Source: a virus. Taken from it: a stretch of DNA of 35,794 nucleotides. The stretch is from positions 1 through 35,794 of the IMG/VR virus record IMGVR_UViG_3300030012_001099. One strand, 5' to 3'. This document shows positions 1 to 6,533 of this stretch, piece after piece. A program made the position numbers and the translations under genes. The notes under the pieces were generated by a model. It had not been told where the DNA came from and made no database searches. It saw only the letters and a list, made by a program, of their open reading frames with translations. The stretch's first letter is position 1, and each line of letters opens with the position of its first letter.

Positions 1-458
1 TACCGGAGGTAGCGATACCAGATGTGCCGCCTGTAACGCTGGAACTTGGCGTGCCAGTCATTGATATGCCGTCTTTCAGCCCGTTGGATTTTGAGCCAGA
101 AGTTGAGCCAGTAAAGCCCAAGATTCCACGGATGCCGAAAAAGCCTGACCCAATAGAGGCTGCAAAAAAGGTAAGACTGCCAGAGAAATCACAGCCTATA
201 CCTGAAGTGGAGGTGAAAAAAGTGAAGCCATTAACGCAACAAGTTATTGAAGCTATACCTACGTTACCGCAAGCGACTACTGTGGCGGCCTCATCTGTTA
301 TTGGTGTTTCAGCCGCACTCGCAACGCCTTATTTGTTGAGGCTAATTAAACCAACAATCAAAAAACTTGCCAAAAAACTACAGCAAATTTTAGGCAAAAA
401 ACCAAAAGTTGAGTCAGTTATGGAGCGGCGGAAGTTTCAACGTTCTTTAAGGAAATAG
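1..458 (+). CDS. Proline-rich membrane protein, 3' part (gene crosses the circular joint)
   Basis: The reading frame is open at the left edge and continues the gene that starts at 35643; joined across the 100-base overlap it encodes 169 residues. The N-terminal half is a Pro/Val/Glu-rich, low-complexity run of P-x-V/I repeats. A hydrophobic segment (positions 280-345, from TTVAAS to PYLLRL) is probably a membrane helix, and the last 40 residues are Lys-rich. An internal GTG at 24 could be called as a start, but the upstream frame fits better. The 3' end overlaps the convergent gene ending at 418 by 41 bases. I recall proteins of this composition beside similar exported cassettes in cyanophages; the function is unknown. 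Confidence 0.8.
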   Translation, partial: PEVAIPDVPPVTLELGVPVIDMPSFSPLDFEPEVEPVKPKIPRMPKKPDPIEAAKKVRLPEKSQPIPEVEVKKVKPLTQQVIEAIPTLPQATTVAASSVIGVSAALATPYLLRLIKPTIKKLAKKLQQILGKKPKVESVMERRKFQRSLRK

Positions 459-1215
459 GGTGCGTATGAGGTGTTGGATGGTTGATGACGATATCAGCGC
501 ATACTTTTCTATAAGGACTCCATTTAGTGAACTGAACGCCCTTCGCCAACAACTCTCCACAAACCCGCGCTCGCGAGAGTTCAAAGTCCAACCTTTTATT
601 GGCCAATTGCTGTTTTTGCAGCCCAAGTTGCAAGTCAACAGCTTTTTTACAACGTGCCTGTAAGCCACCGTCTAAAGGAATAGTTGCCTGAATTGAAAGT
701 CCTAGGTTCCAATTATGTTGGTTTTTCTGTCCAGTTCTGGTGTCTTTAAAAAACAAAACATCACCAGGATTGTCTAAACGACCGTCCTCATCTAAGTCAG
801 AGAGGTCATAAACCGGATCTAAATAGCTGTATTCGTATGGCAACCCCCACGATTTTGTGCGGTTAGCGTATGGCGTAATTGTTAATGTTGGGCCTTGGCA
901 TTGTATAGATCCTCCGTAAGTATTTGTTATAGAAGATCCTTGCAAAATTTGCACAGCTTGATTGCTAACTGATCCAGATGATGTTGCAGTTGGCGATGCT
1001 GTAGCCGAAATTCCTCCTATATCATTTGCGCTTGCAGGAGTGCAAAAAATTATTCCGAGAACGAGGAGACTGTATCTATAACGCTTGTGATTTCTGTTGT
1101 GCGTTGCACAGTTGTTCTGTTGCTTAAACCTGGCCCCCGATACGTTTCTGTGAATTGGAACGTTTTGGTTGGGTCGATAACTGACCAGTTGGGTCGTTTT
1201 CCTAAAGATGTCCAT
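418..1215 (-). CDS. Exported protein of unknown function (start codon unresolved)
   Basis: This is the third gene of a minus-strand exported-protein cassette. The frame contains a clear secretion signal (hydrophobic LLVLGIIFC followed by TPASA, near position 1025-1070), then an Ala/Ser/Thr-rich stretch and a C-terminal domain with DLDEDGRLDNPGD (acidic, possibly calcium-binding-like) and a helical Gln-rich part. The only ATG in frame is at 1215, which puts about 50 residues before the signal and overlaps the upstream gene by 166 bases. No ATG, GTG or TTG lies just before the signal, so an unusual start, a frameshift or a sequence error is possible. I recall similar proteins in cyanophages; the function is unknown. 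Confidence 0.7.
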   Translation of the reverse strand: MDIFRKTTQLVSYRPNQNVPIHRNVSGARFKQQNNCATHNRNHKRYRYSLLVLGIIFCTPASANDIGGISATASPTATSSGSVSNQAVQILQGSSITNTYGGSIQCQGPTLTITPYANRTKSWGLPYEYSYLDPVYDLSDLDEDGRLDNPGDVLFFKDTRTGQKNQHNWNLGLSIQATIPLDGGLQARCKKAVDLQLGLQKQQLANKRLDFELSRARVCGELLAKGVQFTKWSPYRKVCADIVINHPTPHTHPISLKNVETSAAP

Positions 1216-1442
1216 CCGTTGACGGTGGTTTCAGAAATCGGATTTAAGTAGGTGTCGCTCTCCACGTTTGTGCCTGTGGCTGTGTATTCAAAGCCTGTGT
1301 TGAACTCTTCGCTAACGATTGTCTCAGTGACTTTGCTGGTCGTCTCTTGATGAGATGTAAGTGTGCCGGTTTTAAAATTGGGTATAACCGGCACGCTATG
1401 TGCAGCTGGCGCTAACAACAACAGCAGCAATACAGCTCTCAT
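1050..1442 (-). CDS. Small exported protein of unknown function
   Basis: 130 residues starting with a textbook signal peptide: MRAV, a run of seven leucines, then APAAHS. The mature part is rich in Thr, Ser and Glu with no recognised catalytic motif and no cysteines. Its start overlaps the stop of the upstream gene as TGATG at 1440-1444, so it is translationally coupled. It is the second of three exported proteins made from one message, which suggests they act together in the periplasm or outer membrane of the infected cell, or on the virion. Function unknown. Confidence 0.82.
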   Translation of the reverse strand: MRAVLLLLLLAPAAHSVPVIPNFKTGTLTSHQETTSKVTETIVSEEFNTGFEYTATGTNVESDTYLNPISETTVNGWTSLGKRPNWSVIDPTKTFQFTETYRGPGLSNRTTVQRTTEITSVIDTVSSFSE

Positions 1443-1948
1443 CAGTTAGCAGTGATTGACGTAACCACTTGTCCTACGGCCTGAGTACCGGCTCCGCCTG
1501 CTGTTATCGCAAGAGAATGACCGGAGTCAATCGTTCCAGCCAAGCTGCCAGCAACACCACCACTTTGGACAACGTTGACACCAAGCAATGGCAGCGTTGG
1601 AGCAACACCACTAGTGATAGTCACAGTAGAAGGCGTGTCATCACCTTCCATGTAAGTTTCGCTGAATGACCAGCTACCAGTTCCAGACAGAGTTGCAGTC
1701 GTTCCGGTGTAATCAACAGCAGAACCACTGGTTAGGTCATCAAGGCTGCCAATCTGGTTTGCAGTGCCACCAGAAGAAACGCTGACACCCATACCACTGA
1801 CGCTGTAGGAGCTACCAACACGAGTAGCTGAGGTTGCAGCCCCATCGACAGCCAAGCTAACTGAGCTTTGGATTTTGTGGGTTATGTCCGCCTTAGCAGG
1901 CAAAGCAGCCGCCAAGGTGATGCCCAATACCAAAAGTGTGCGGTTCAT
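1442..1948 (-). CDS. Exported Ser/Thr/Gly-rich protein of unknown function
   Basis: 168 residues. Residues 1-20 form a signal peptide ending in PAKA before DITHK. The mature protein is almost entirely Ser, Thr, Gly, Ala and Val, predicted beta-rich and without cysteines, resembling a surface or adhesin-like domain. ATG 1946-1948 overlaps the upstream stop (ATGA), giving tight coupling with the holin-like gene. I recall homologous proteins in marine cyanophages, always unannotated. Assignment as exported is firm; the role is unknown. Confidence 0.83.
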   Translation of the reverse strand: MNRTLLVLGITLAAALPAKADITHKIQSSVSLAVDGAATSATRVGSSYSVSGMGVSVSSGGTANQIGSLDDLTSGSAVDYTGTTATLSGTGSWSFSETYMEGDDTPSTVTITSGVAPTLPLLGVNVVQSGGVAGSLAGTIDSGHSLAITAGGAGTQAVGQVVTSITAN

Positions 1949-2226
1949 TTGATGCCGGAGCGGGTGTTGCTGTTATCTACGTTAACGCCATTGTCTTCCT
2001 TCTTTTTCTTGCCAATCTTGCCCAAAGCTGGCGTGTAAGTCGCTGCCGTTCCCGTGAGCAACGAGGCCGGAAAAGTTGGATCGACGGCTTGGGAGAAGAT
2101 GCCCAGATAGTTGGCCGTTAGGATGCCCATCGACCACAACAGGATGGTTATGCGGACTAAATCCCCTAGCCACGAGTGCTGTTGTTCGTCCTGTTCTTCT
2201 GCTTTTGGCTGTGAAGTTTCTGCCAT
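1945..2226 (-). CDS. Small membrane protein, holin-like candidate
   Basis: 93 residues: a polar acidic N-terminus (residues 1-20), one or two hydrophobic segments (roughly residues 24-45 and 50-70, ITILLWSMGILTANYLGIF) and a Lys-rich cytoplasmic-type tail with GKKKKED. Size and topology are those of a holin. It is the first gene of the minus-strand cassette, divergent from a plus-strand cluster that encodes a cysteine peptidase. Holin function is an inference from size, topology and neighbours; a structural membrane protein is the alternative. Confidence 0.6.
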   Translation of the reverse strand: MAETSQPKAEEQDEQQHSWLGDLVRITILLWSMGILTANYLGIFSQAVDPTFPASLLTGTAATYTPALGKIGKKKKEDNGVNVDNSNTRSGIK

Positions 2227-2242
2227 TGCACAACAGAGCTAC

Positions 2243-2257
2243 CGTTACAGCGTAACG
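2243..2257. promoter_or_regulatory. 15-bp palindrome in divergent intergenic gap
   Basis: CGTTAC (2243-2248) and GTAACG (2252-2257) form a perfect six-base inverted repeat around AGC, in the middle of the 36-base space between two divergent genes. It could be an operator acting on both directions. No convincing -35/-10 pair accompanies it. Confidence 0.4.
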
Positions 2258-2262
2258 ACTTT

Positions 2263-2445
2263 ATGCAGATGCTTCTAGCACTCCTGAAACCTGTGCTGCT
2301 CACGACGTGGCGCTCAAAAGCCTTCAAAGAGCTGATCGTTGCCATGCTTGAAAAAATTGTGCAACGAACAGACAACGATTTAGATGATTTAGCGGTTAAA
2401 CATATAAAACAGCTATTGCTGCCAGAAACTCGAATTGAGAAATGA
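2263..2445 (+). CDS. Small unknown protein preceding the peptidase gene
   Basis: 60 residues: hydrophobic N-terminus (MQMLLALLKPVLL), a basic turn (RSKAFKE), then an acidic helix with TDNDLDDLAV and a LeuLeuLeu-containing end. An alternative start is ATG 2269. The stop overlaps the following ATG at 2442 (ATGA). It looks like a short amphipathic helical phage protein; I recall similar ones in cyanophages. No function can be assigned, but lysis or a membrane role fits its neighbours. Confidence 0.6.
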   Translation: MQMLLALLKPVLLTTWRSKAFKELIVAMLEKIVQRTDNDLDDLAVKHIKQLLLPETRIEK

Positions 2446-3152
2446 GGCATCTAATGGCACTAGCACTTTTGCCTTTTTTCCAGTTTTTTAGATCAACTCC
2501 GCATCAATTGGCTGCTATCAAGGAACTTGAAGAGCGAATGCCTCAAGACCTTTTGGCGGAGGAAGACAATGCTTGGTTTGATGCGTGGAAAGCAAGCGGC
2601 ATCGACCAAGAAGTCTCGATGCCTTACTTCAGTCAACTTGACAATAAAATTGGAATACCAGACCGACAATGTTTTTCTTCAGCGGCTGCCATGGTGGCAG
2701 CGTTTTACAAAAAAGTTAAAACGGATGATGAGTACAATGCTATTCGCGTCAAATACGGCGACACCACATCTGTTGATGCTCAGATACAAACTTTAAGGAG
2801 TCTTGGTTTAAATGCTGAGTTTCGCCAAGATGGTGATTTTGATTTAATTGAGTTAGAAATTGAACGCGGAAGACCTATATTGGCAGGTTATTTACATTAC
2901 GGTGATGTCTTGAAAGGTGAGGCACCTCACGGGACGGGTCACTGGCTAGTTGTAAATGGCTTTGCGGGAAAATACTCAAATGACCCTGAACTTATAGTCC
3001 AAGATCCACGCGGCATGCCTGACATGATTAGAGGTGGTCACAAAAATGCCAGCAAAGGTCGCAATGCAAGAGTGCGACAATCTGAGTTTTATCCAAGATG
3101 GTCAGTTGACGGACCTGGAACAGGCTGGGTAATTTTGGTCGATGATTTATGA
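2442..3152 (+). CDS. C39-type (papain-like fold) cysteine peptidase; candidate lysis enzyme
   Basis: 236 residues. Residues 5-16 are hydrophobic (MALALLPFFQFF), a possible signal-anchor. The C39-like domain covers about residues 58-232: MPYFSQLDN, then RQCFSSAAAMV with the presumed nucleophile Cys77, GTGHWLVVNGF with His167, and QDPRG with Asp188. This is the Cys-His-Asp arrangement of the bacteriocin-processing/peptidase C39_2 group. Being downstream of a holin-like gene and followed by a small membrane protein, it may take the endolysin position, cutting peptide cross-links. A virion-maturation protease is the main alternative. Family assignment is good; the lysis role is inferred. Confidence 0.75.
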   Translation: MRHLMALALLPFFQFFRSTPHQLAAIKELEERMPQDLLAEEDNAWFDAWKASGIDQEVSMPYFSQLDNKIGIPDRQCFSSAAAMVAAFYKKVKTDDEYNAIRVKYGDTTSVDAQIQTLRSLGLNAEFRQDGDFDLIELEIERGRPILAGYLHYGDVLKGEAPHGTGHWLVVNGFAGKYSNDPELIVQDPRGMPDMIRGGHKNASKGRNARVRQSEFYPRWSVDGPGTGWVILVDDL

Positions 3153-3391
3153 GTTGGTATGTGGCCTTGAGCTACTTGACAGCTTTTTGGACAACAGTCG
3201 TTATCGGCTGCATGGACCCATACAACTTTAAATACTGTGTACGGGTTGACCAGTGGCTGTTTCCTGTTGTCGGTGACATCATGCGTGCAAGGGAGCCATA
3301 CGCTTCTGAACGCCGTTACTTGGATTCACTGGAGCGTTCCAATGGACTGGATGATTATCAAGCCAAGTTTGGAAGCGCAGCTAAACCTTGA
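3149..3391 (+). CDS. Small N-terminally anchored membrane protein (spanin candidate)
   Basis: 80 residues. Residues 3-20 are a hydrophobic segment (SWYVALSYLTAFWTTVVIGC) ending in Cys21, weakly like a lipobox (VIGC). The remainder is polar, with a basic/acidic C-terminus. The start overlaps the peptidase stop (ATGA), so it is coupled to it. Position after a putative lysin and overlap with the next small gene recall Rz/Rz1 arrangements, but there is no clear sequence evidence for a spanin. Confidence 0.55.
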   Translation: MSWYVALSYLTAFWTTVVIGCMDPYNFKYCVRVDQWLFPVVGDIMRAREPYASERRYLDSLERSNGLDDYQAKFGSAAKP

Positions 3392-3548
3392 ATGCAGTTG
3401 CCGTGGAATAAAAGAGGCAAAAAACTTAGCTGAAGTACGAGACTTATGTGTAGCCCTTATGCAGCAAAATTTTTATCAGGGTTTGATGTTGCGTCAAGCT
3501 GTAAACCATATTGCTTCGCTTGACAAGGCAATACTACCTAGCCAATAA
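3342..3548 (+). CDS. Small unknown protein overlapping the preceding gene
   Basis: ATG 3342 (or 3351) opens a 68-residue frame, MDWMIIKPSLEAQ onward, that overlaps the previous gene by 50 bases in another frame. Codons upstream to 3237 are also open but look like a shadow. The protein is helical and amphipathic with a short Cys-x-Cys, and it ends immediately before the converging terminator at 3547-3565. Function unknown. Confidence 0.5.
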   Translation: MDWMIIKPSLEAQLNLECSCRGIKEAKNLAEVRDLCVALMQQNFYQGLMLRQAVNHIASLDKAILPSQ

Positions 3549-3565
3549 AAAAGCCCCGAAGGGCT
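3547..3565 (-). terminator. Rho-independent terminator, minus strand
   Basis: On the minus strand the stem AGCCC-TTCG-GGGCT is followed by TTTTTT. The TTCG loop and U-run are typical. It ends the minus-strand transcript of the 3565-3813 gene, whose stop codon overlaps the stem. Confidence 0.85.
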
Positions 3566-3813
3566 CAGGCTCCTGCCGGTCCGAGACGGTAGCCCGGAGA
3601 CTTGATCATGAACTCGTCGCCCCACTGAAGGTCGATTACCTCGATTGGTGCAGCAGTGAAGTGGCGCACTGCGCACACGGTCACATGCACATCATCACGG
3701 TCAACCACCTGATAGATGGGATTGCGCCAATCAGCAGGATCAGCCACCTTGTCAAAGGCTGCTTCCAGCTGAGCCTCAGTAAAAGCAGTTTCAGTCGAAG
3801 AAAGGATCTTCAT
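3565..3813 (-). CDS. Small unknown protein with its own promoter
   Basis: 82 residues from ATG 3813; a TTG six bases upstream is also possible. The sequence has a helical acidic N-terminal half (TEAQLEAAFDKVADPADW) and a beta-rich C-terminal half, with no catalytic motif recognised. It forms a one-gene unit: a sigma70-like promoter at 3867-3895 with an operator-like element in its spacer, a leader with a six-base GC hairpin (CCGCCC/GGGCGG) just before the start, and a terminator directly after. Such a strong individual unit suggests an early, highly expressed host-takeover protein; that is inference. Confidence 0.7.
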   Translation of the reverse strand: MKILSSTETAFTEAQLEAAFDKVADPADWRNPIYQVVDRDDVHVTVCAVRHFTAAPIEVIDLQWGDEFMIKSPGYRLGPAGA

Positions 3814-3866
3814 TTTCAAAGCCGCCCTGTGGGCGGGAGGTGTGGGGTCTCCCCCTGAACATCTCT

Positions 3867-3895
3867 AATATACACAGGTGGTATGCCACTGTCAA
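3867..3895 (-). promoter_or_regulatory. Sigma70-type promoter with operator-like palindrome in the spacer
   Basis: Minus strand: -35 TTGACA (3895-3890), 17-base spacer, -10 TATATT (3872-3867). The spacer contains GTGGCATACCAC (plus strand GTGGTATGCCAC, 3878-3889), symmetric except at its centre. The same GGTATGCC core is found in the spacers of promoters at 6193-6221 and 12306-12334. Confidence 0.85.
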
Positions 3896-3899
3896 GGGG

Positions 3900-4064
3900 T
3901 TAGCCGTTATTGCCTCCATTCCTGGCTCGGTGCAGCCTGATGCACGATTCAAAATGGTGACGGGCTTGCCAGTCAAATCGAAAATAGCGAACCATGCCGC
4001 TGTAGCTAACCTCCCAGAGCAGCAGCCCGTCTTTCTCGACCTGCTTCATGGCTGGCGTCGCCAT
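3900..4064 (-). CDS. Small unknown protein after the SSB terminator
   Basis: ATG 4064 gives 54 residues and ATG 4049 gives 49 (MKQVEKDGLLLWEV). The frame is open up to 4106, but those codons lie in the terminator hairpin at 4065-4088, so the downstream starts are preferred. The sequence is mixed alpha/beta with aromatic and basic residues (MVRYFRFDWQARHHFE). The ATG directly follows the U-run, so expression would depend on read-through or an unseen promoter. Function unknown. Confidence 0.5.
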   Translation of the reverse strand: MATPAMKQVEKDGLLLWEVSYSGMVRYFRFDWQARHHFESCIRLHRARNGGNNG

Positions 4065-4088
4065 AAAAAAAGGAGCGCGGGGCGCTCC
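4065..4088 (-). terminator. Rho-independent terminator after ssb
   Basis: Minus strand: a seven-base perfect GC stem, GGAGCGC/GCGCTCC, with a three-base loop followed by TTTTTTT. It lies 24 bases past the SSB stop and ends the recombination operon. Confidence 0.9.
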
Positions 4089-4111
4089 CAGTTTCTCGTT
4101 CGACATTGAGC

Positions 4112-4432
4112 TTAAAAGTCGGCGCCTGATTTGTCAGTCTTAGAAGGCAGCGTAAAATCAGACACGCGCAGTTGGAGGCTGTAGCCCTTGCTGTTGTCTT
4201 TAGAGCGGGTGTACTCCTGAAGTTTGCCTGAACCAGCGACAGTAATCTTGTCTCCTTTGTGCAGGTACTCCATCACAGTGTCAGCACGCTTGCCCCATAC
4301 AGCGCAGTTGATCCATGTGGTTTCGTCTTTGCCAGTGTTGGCAGCCAAGCTGAACTCAGCGACTTGGGTGTCCTTGACTTCCTTAAGTTCAGGGTCTTTG
4401 CCGAGGTTGCCGTGAGCGGTGATGTTGAGCAT
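4112..4432 (-). CDS. ssb: Single-stranded DNA-binding protein
   Basis: 106 residues with an OB fold of the bacterial SSB family: MLNITAHGNLGKDPELKEV at the start, AEFSLAANT, TTWINCAVWGKRAD, YLHKGDKITVAGSG and YSLQLRVSDFTL. It is shorter than bacterial SSB because the linker is almost absent; the end GADF could be a minimal acidic tip for partner binding. It protects single strands in replication and feeds them to the annealing protein encoded two genes upstream. The start overlaps the previous stop (TAATG), and a strong terminator follows. Confidence 0.93.
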   Translation of the reverse strand: MLNITAHGNLGKDPELKEVKDTQVAEFSLAANTGKDETTWINCAVWGKRADTVMEYLHKGDKITVAGSGKLQEYTRSKDNSKGYSLQLRVSDFTLPSKTDKSGADF

Positions 4433-4686
4433 TACTTTGCGTTGAAAAATTTGAGGATGATGGTTTGCAGCGCAGCGTTAATAACGCCTTGATGGCGTTT
4501 TTCGGCGTAGTGCTGCAGCTGTGCGGCTAGTTGTTTGTCCAGCCGGACTTGAAAGTGCTGAGCACGACGCCTGTCGTCTTGCTTGGCTTGCATTGTTTTT
4601 GTAGCAATCTCTTGCCTTTGCACATTTGAGGTGTAACCCTCGTGCATTCGCTGTTGGATTGAAGCTTTGTCATCAGACATACTCAT
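4432..4686 (-). CDS. Small protein with C-terminal ribbon-helix-helix-like domain
   Basis: 84 residues; ATG at 4686, or 4680 for an 82-residue form. The first 38 residues are polar and helical; residues 41-84 have the pattern strand-helix-helix (AQHFQVRLD, then KQLAAQLQHYAEKR, then GVINAALQTIILKFF) expected for a ribbon-helix-helix DNA-binding fold. It is located between the annealing protein and SSB, overlapping both. It may be a regulator or a DNA-binding accessory to recombination. The domain call is from pattern only. Confidence 0.6.
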   Translation of the reverse strand: MSMSDDKASIQQRMHEGYTSNVQRQEIATKTMQAKQDDRRRAQHFQVRLDKQLAAQLQHYAEKRHQGVINAALQTIILKFFNAK

Positions 4687-5377
4687 TCATGACGGCTTGA
4701 ATCCAAGCCTCGTGCTTTTTAGATGTGATTGCCGGGGCAACTTTAGCGTTGGCTGCCAAGTTGAAATTGGCCCGGAATGCTGCACAAACGGACTCGCGGT
4801 TGTCTTTTGGCATGTCGCCAATCCACTGCAGCAGAAAGCTGCGTTCGCTATCTGAAAGGGGTTGGTCGTCTTTAGATACACCGGCAACAGTCGGCACAGG
4901 CGCAGGCTTTGCCTTTTTCTCTTCGCGGTGAGGATTTTCAATCTCTTCGCGTGCCCACAATTGCCATGCCAGCCCAAAGTGTGCAGCTGCTGCAGTACAA
5001 AGACAGCGGCGGTGACTGTCTGTCAGATCGCGTGCGCTGACCTTTTCAAAAGCAATCGCGTTGTTGCGGTTGTCCATAACAGCCTGAGGGAAGTCAGGTG
5101 TTCGTTGACCATCAGGCCCGCTGAAATAGCCAACGACATAGGCAGTGCTATTCGGAGCTTTCCAAACGTGACCGCTATCGACGTGATGAGCTAGATGAAA
5201 CTGAAAACCAGGGGCGTGAACATGTAACAGGTGCATAGTGCGGCACCAGTTAACATAATCCGCCTTGTAACTGCCGGTTCCTTTTTGGCTTACGTCATCA
5301 GCGGTGATGACATCGCCAAGATTAGGAAAGGGCTGTGACGGTGATGATGGCGCAGGGATGTTCTCTGTTGTTGGCAT
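4673..5377 (-). CDS. Single-strand annealing protein, DUF1071/Sak3-like
   Basis: 234 residues from ATG 5377; a TTG at 5392 would add five. Residues about 35-165 match the DUF1071 pattern: YVNWCRTMHLLHVHAPG near the start, TAYVVGYFS, the PQAVMDNRNNAI segment, and DLTDSHRRCLCTAAAAHFGL followed by LWAREEIENP. Members anneal complementary single strands in phage recombination. The C-terminal 70 residues are a separate helical domain, perhaps for SSB contact. It lies with RusA, SSB and, further upstream, a RecB-like nuclease, forming a complete Red-type set. Confidence 0.82.
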   Translation of the reverse strand: MPTTENIPAPSSPSQPFPNLGDVITADDVSQKGTGSYKADYVNWCRTMHLLHVHAPGFQFHLAHHVDSGHVWKAPNSTAYVVGYFSGPDGQRTPDFPQAVMDNRNNAIAFEKVSARDLTDSHRRCLCTAAAAHFGLAWQLWAREEIENPHREEKKAKPAPVPTVAGVSKDDQPLSDSERSFLLQWIGDMPKDNRESVCAAFRANFNLAANAKVAPAITSKKHEAWIQAVMNEYV

Positions 5378-5789
5378 AGCGTTTGTGAGCAATGAGACTG
5401 ACTACCTGTTCATCTGCTGTGTAGAGGACACCATCAGCGCAAGCGTCTAAGACAGAGCGGCTGAGCTTGTCTACGTCGCCAATACGGGCAGTGCAGTGAT
5501 CAGGGGCTGAAGGTTTCAGATCACCATTCGTGCGGAAATGATTTTTAGGCCGTGCAAAGACAAACGTGACAGAAATAAAAATTGGTTTGTCAAGTAAGTC
5601 AGCCCAATCTTTTGGCCTTGCTTCAAAAGCAGTGATGCGCACGTCTTGACGCCATGGCTTGCATCTTTTGGAAGATTCGACCATTACGCCTTTCCCGAGG
5701 TGTCGCTTGCTGCCTTGTGGAGCAGGCTTTCCGAGAACAGTGAAAGTGAATGTATGACTGCTATTGCAGTTGGCTAAAGGCTCGATCAA
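5322..5789 (-). CDS. rusA: RusA-family Holliday junction resolvase
   Basis: 155 residues; the only plausible start is TTG 5789, overlapping the upstream gene by 29 bases. Family marks: FTVLGKPAPQGSKR near residues 16-29, FVFARPKNH at 76-84, and the catalytic segment IGDVDKLSRSVLDA with Asp105, Asp107 and Lys108, then GVLYTADEQV with Asp126. RusA enzymes work as dimers and cut four-way junctions symmetrically, resolving recombination or replication intermediates before packaging. Length and motif order match the family. Confidence 0.9.
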   Translation of the reverse strand: MIEPLANCNSSHTFTFTVLGKPAPQGSKRHLGKGVMVESSKRCKPWRQDVRITAFEARPKDWADLLDKPIFISVTFVFARPKNHFRTNGDLKPSAPDHCTARIGDVDKLSRSVLDACADGVLYTADEQVVSLIAHKRYANNREHPCAIITVTALS

Positions 5790-5961
5790 TGGCGCTGTTC
5801 AGGAGAGCCTGAGCAAGTTTTGACGCACTGAGTTTAGGTTGTTCAAACTCAATAAATTCACCTGCAATGGACACGTTGGTCATGTTGCCTTTTGTAGCTT
5901 CGGAAATTTTGGCGAGCTTATGGGCTCGTTCTTTATCCAGAACAATTTGCACGCTTTTCAT
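5761..5961 (-). CDS. Small unknown protein, possible ribbon-helix-helix fold
   Basis: 66 residues from ATG 5961, which overlaps the upstream stop as ATGA. It begins MKSVQIVLDKERAHKLAKIS, a strand followed by a helix as in ribbon-helix-helix proteins, then a 20-residue polar insertion and a second helix (SKLAQALLNSAIDRAF). The insertion makes the fold uncertain. It could regulate this operon. Confidence 0.6.
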   Translation of the reverse strand: MKSVQIVLDKERAHKLAKISEATKGNMTNVSIAGEFIEFEQPKLSASKLAQALLNSAIDRAFSQLQ

Positions 5962-6161
5962 TTGAGGGAGTCGCAGGCTTTTTGAATGCCAGCGTTGCAA
6001 TCACGCTGGGTCATTTCGGTCAAAGTCGTGTTGAGGGAGTACCAAAAGGCACCGCCCATTAGAGAACAAAAGACTGCAATAACAATTGCATTGGTCTTGG
6101 GGCTGCGCCGCTCAGGGTCATAAAAACCTGGGCTGCGATCGTAGATGCTGTTGCGATTCAT
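5958..6161 (-). CDS. Small single-span membrane protein
   Basis: 67 residues from ATG 6161 (MNRNSIYDRS). The frame extends to 6221, but the upstream part is in the promoter region. Residues about 23-42 (NAIVIAVFCSLMGGAFWYSL) form one transmembrane helix, after a basic, Pro-containing N-terminus and before a short end with two cysteines. It is the first gene after the promoter at 6193-6221 and therefore probably early. Possibly a superinfection or host-membrane factor; that is speculation. Confidence 0.65.
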   Translation of the reverse strand: MNRNSIYDRSPGFYDPERRSPKTNAIVIAVFCSLMGGAFWYSLNTTLTEMTQRDCNAGIQKACDSLK

Positions 6162-6192
6162 GAGCGAACGAGAGAAAGGGCTCACGTGCAGC

Positions 6193-6221
6193 AGTATGGC
6201 GTGGGTGGTATGCCATGTCAA
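6193..6221 (-). promoter_or_regulatory. Sigma70-type promoter with GGTATGCC element in the spacer
   Basis: Minus strand: -35 TTGACA (6221-6216), exactly 17 bases, -10 CATACT (6198-6193). The plus-strand element GGTATGCCAT at 6207-6216 is in the spacer and touches the -35. The TGA stop of the upstream winged-helix gene is part of the -35. It should drive the genes from 6161 to 4112 (resolvase, annealing protein, SSB). Confidence 0.85.
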
Positions 6222-6532
6222 CCCTTTGGGTAATAAACCCGTGCCGTCCGCCCAGAGCGTGTCGCCCTGCGGGCAAACTTGCCTGTCGCTTCATCCAAAC
6301 GCTGCTCTAACAGCGCAGGTTGGCAGCTGGTCAAGTCCCTGATCCTGGCGCTTGCCGTCTGATGCTTCATGCCTAAAAGCTGTTCAACCTCGTCACAGGT
6401 CAAGCCGTCTTCTGCCTCACGAATGGCATGCAGCACATCGCGGCACATCCCGTTGACTTGATCAACAATGCTGGCCGCTGCGTCGCGGCTTGTATCTGTC
6501 CCGTTGTGCGGGGCGGTTGGATGGTTGAACAT
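6218..6532 (-). CDS. Winged-helix DNA-binding protein
   Basis: 104 residues from ATG 6532. N-terminal linker with DTSRDAAASIVD, then a winged helix from about residue 30: CRDVLHAIREAEDGLTCDEVEQLLGMKHQTASARIRDLTS, followed by a wing and RRATRSGRTARVYY. This DTSREAA plus HTH arrangement is common in small phage proteins of unknown regulatory target. It is a candidate for the protein that binds the shared GGTATGCC elements, since one of them overlaps its own stop codon. That link is inference. Confidence 0.75.
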   Translation of the reverse strand: MFNHPTAPHNGTDTSRDAAASIVDQVNGMCRDVLHAIREAEDGLTCDEVEQLLGMKHQTASARIRDLTSCQPALLEQRLDEATGKFARRATRSGRTARVYYPKG

Positions 6533-6533
6533 G

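Noticed and set aside
3176-3205. TTGACA with CGTTAT 17 bases downstream on the plus strand
   Set aside because: It is inside a coding gene, lacks the GGTATGCC element and has a poor -10.
3791-3976. 61-residue minus-strand ORF
   Set aside because: It runs across the promoter and operator at 3867-3895 and shows no protein-like pattern.
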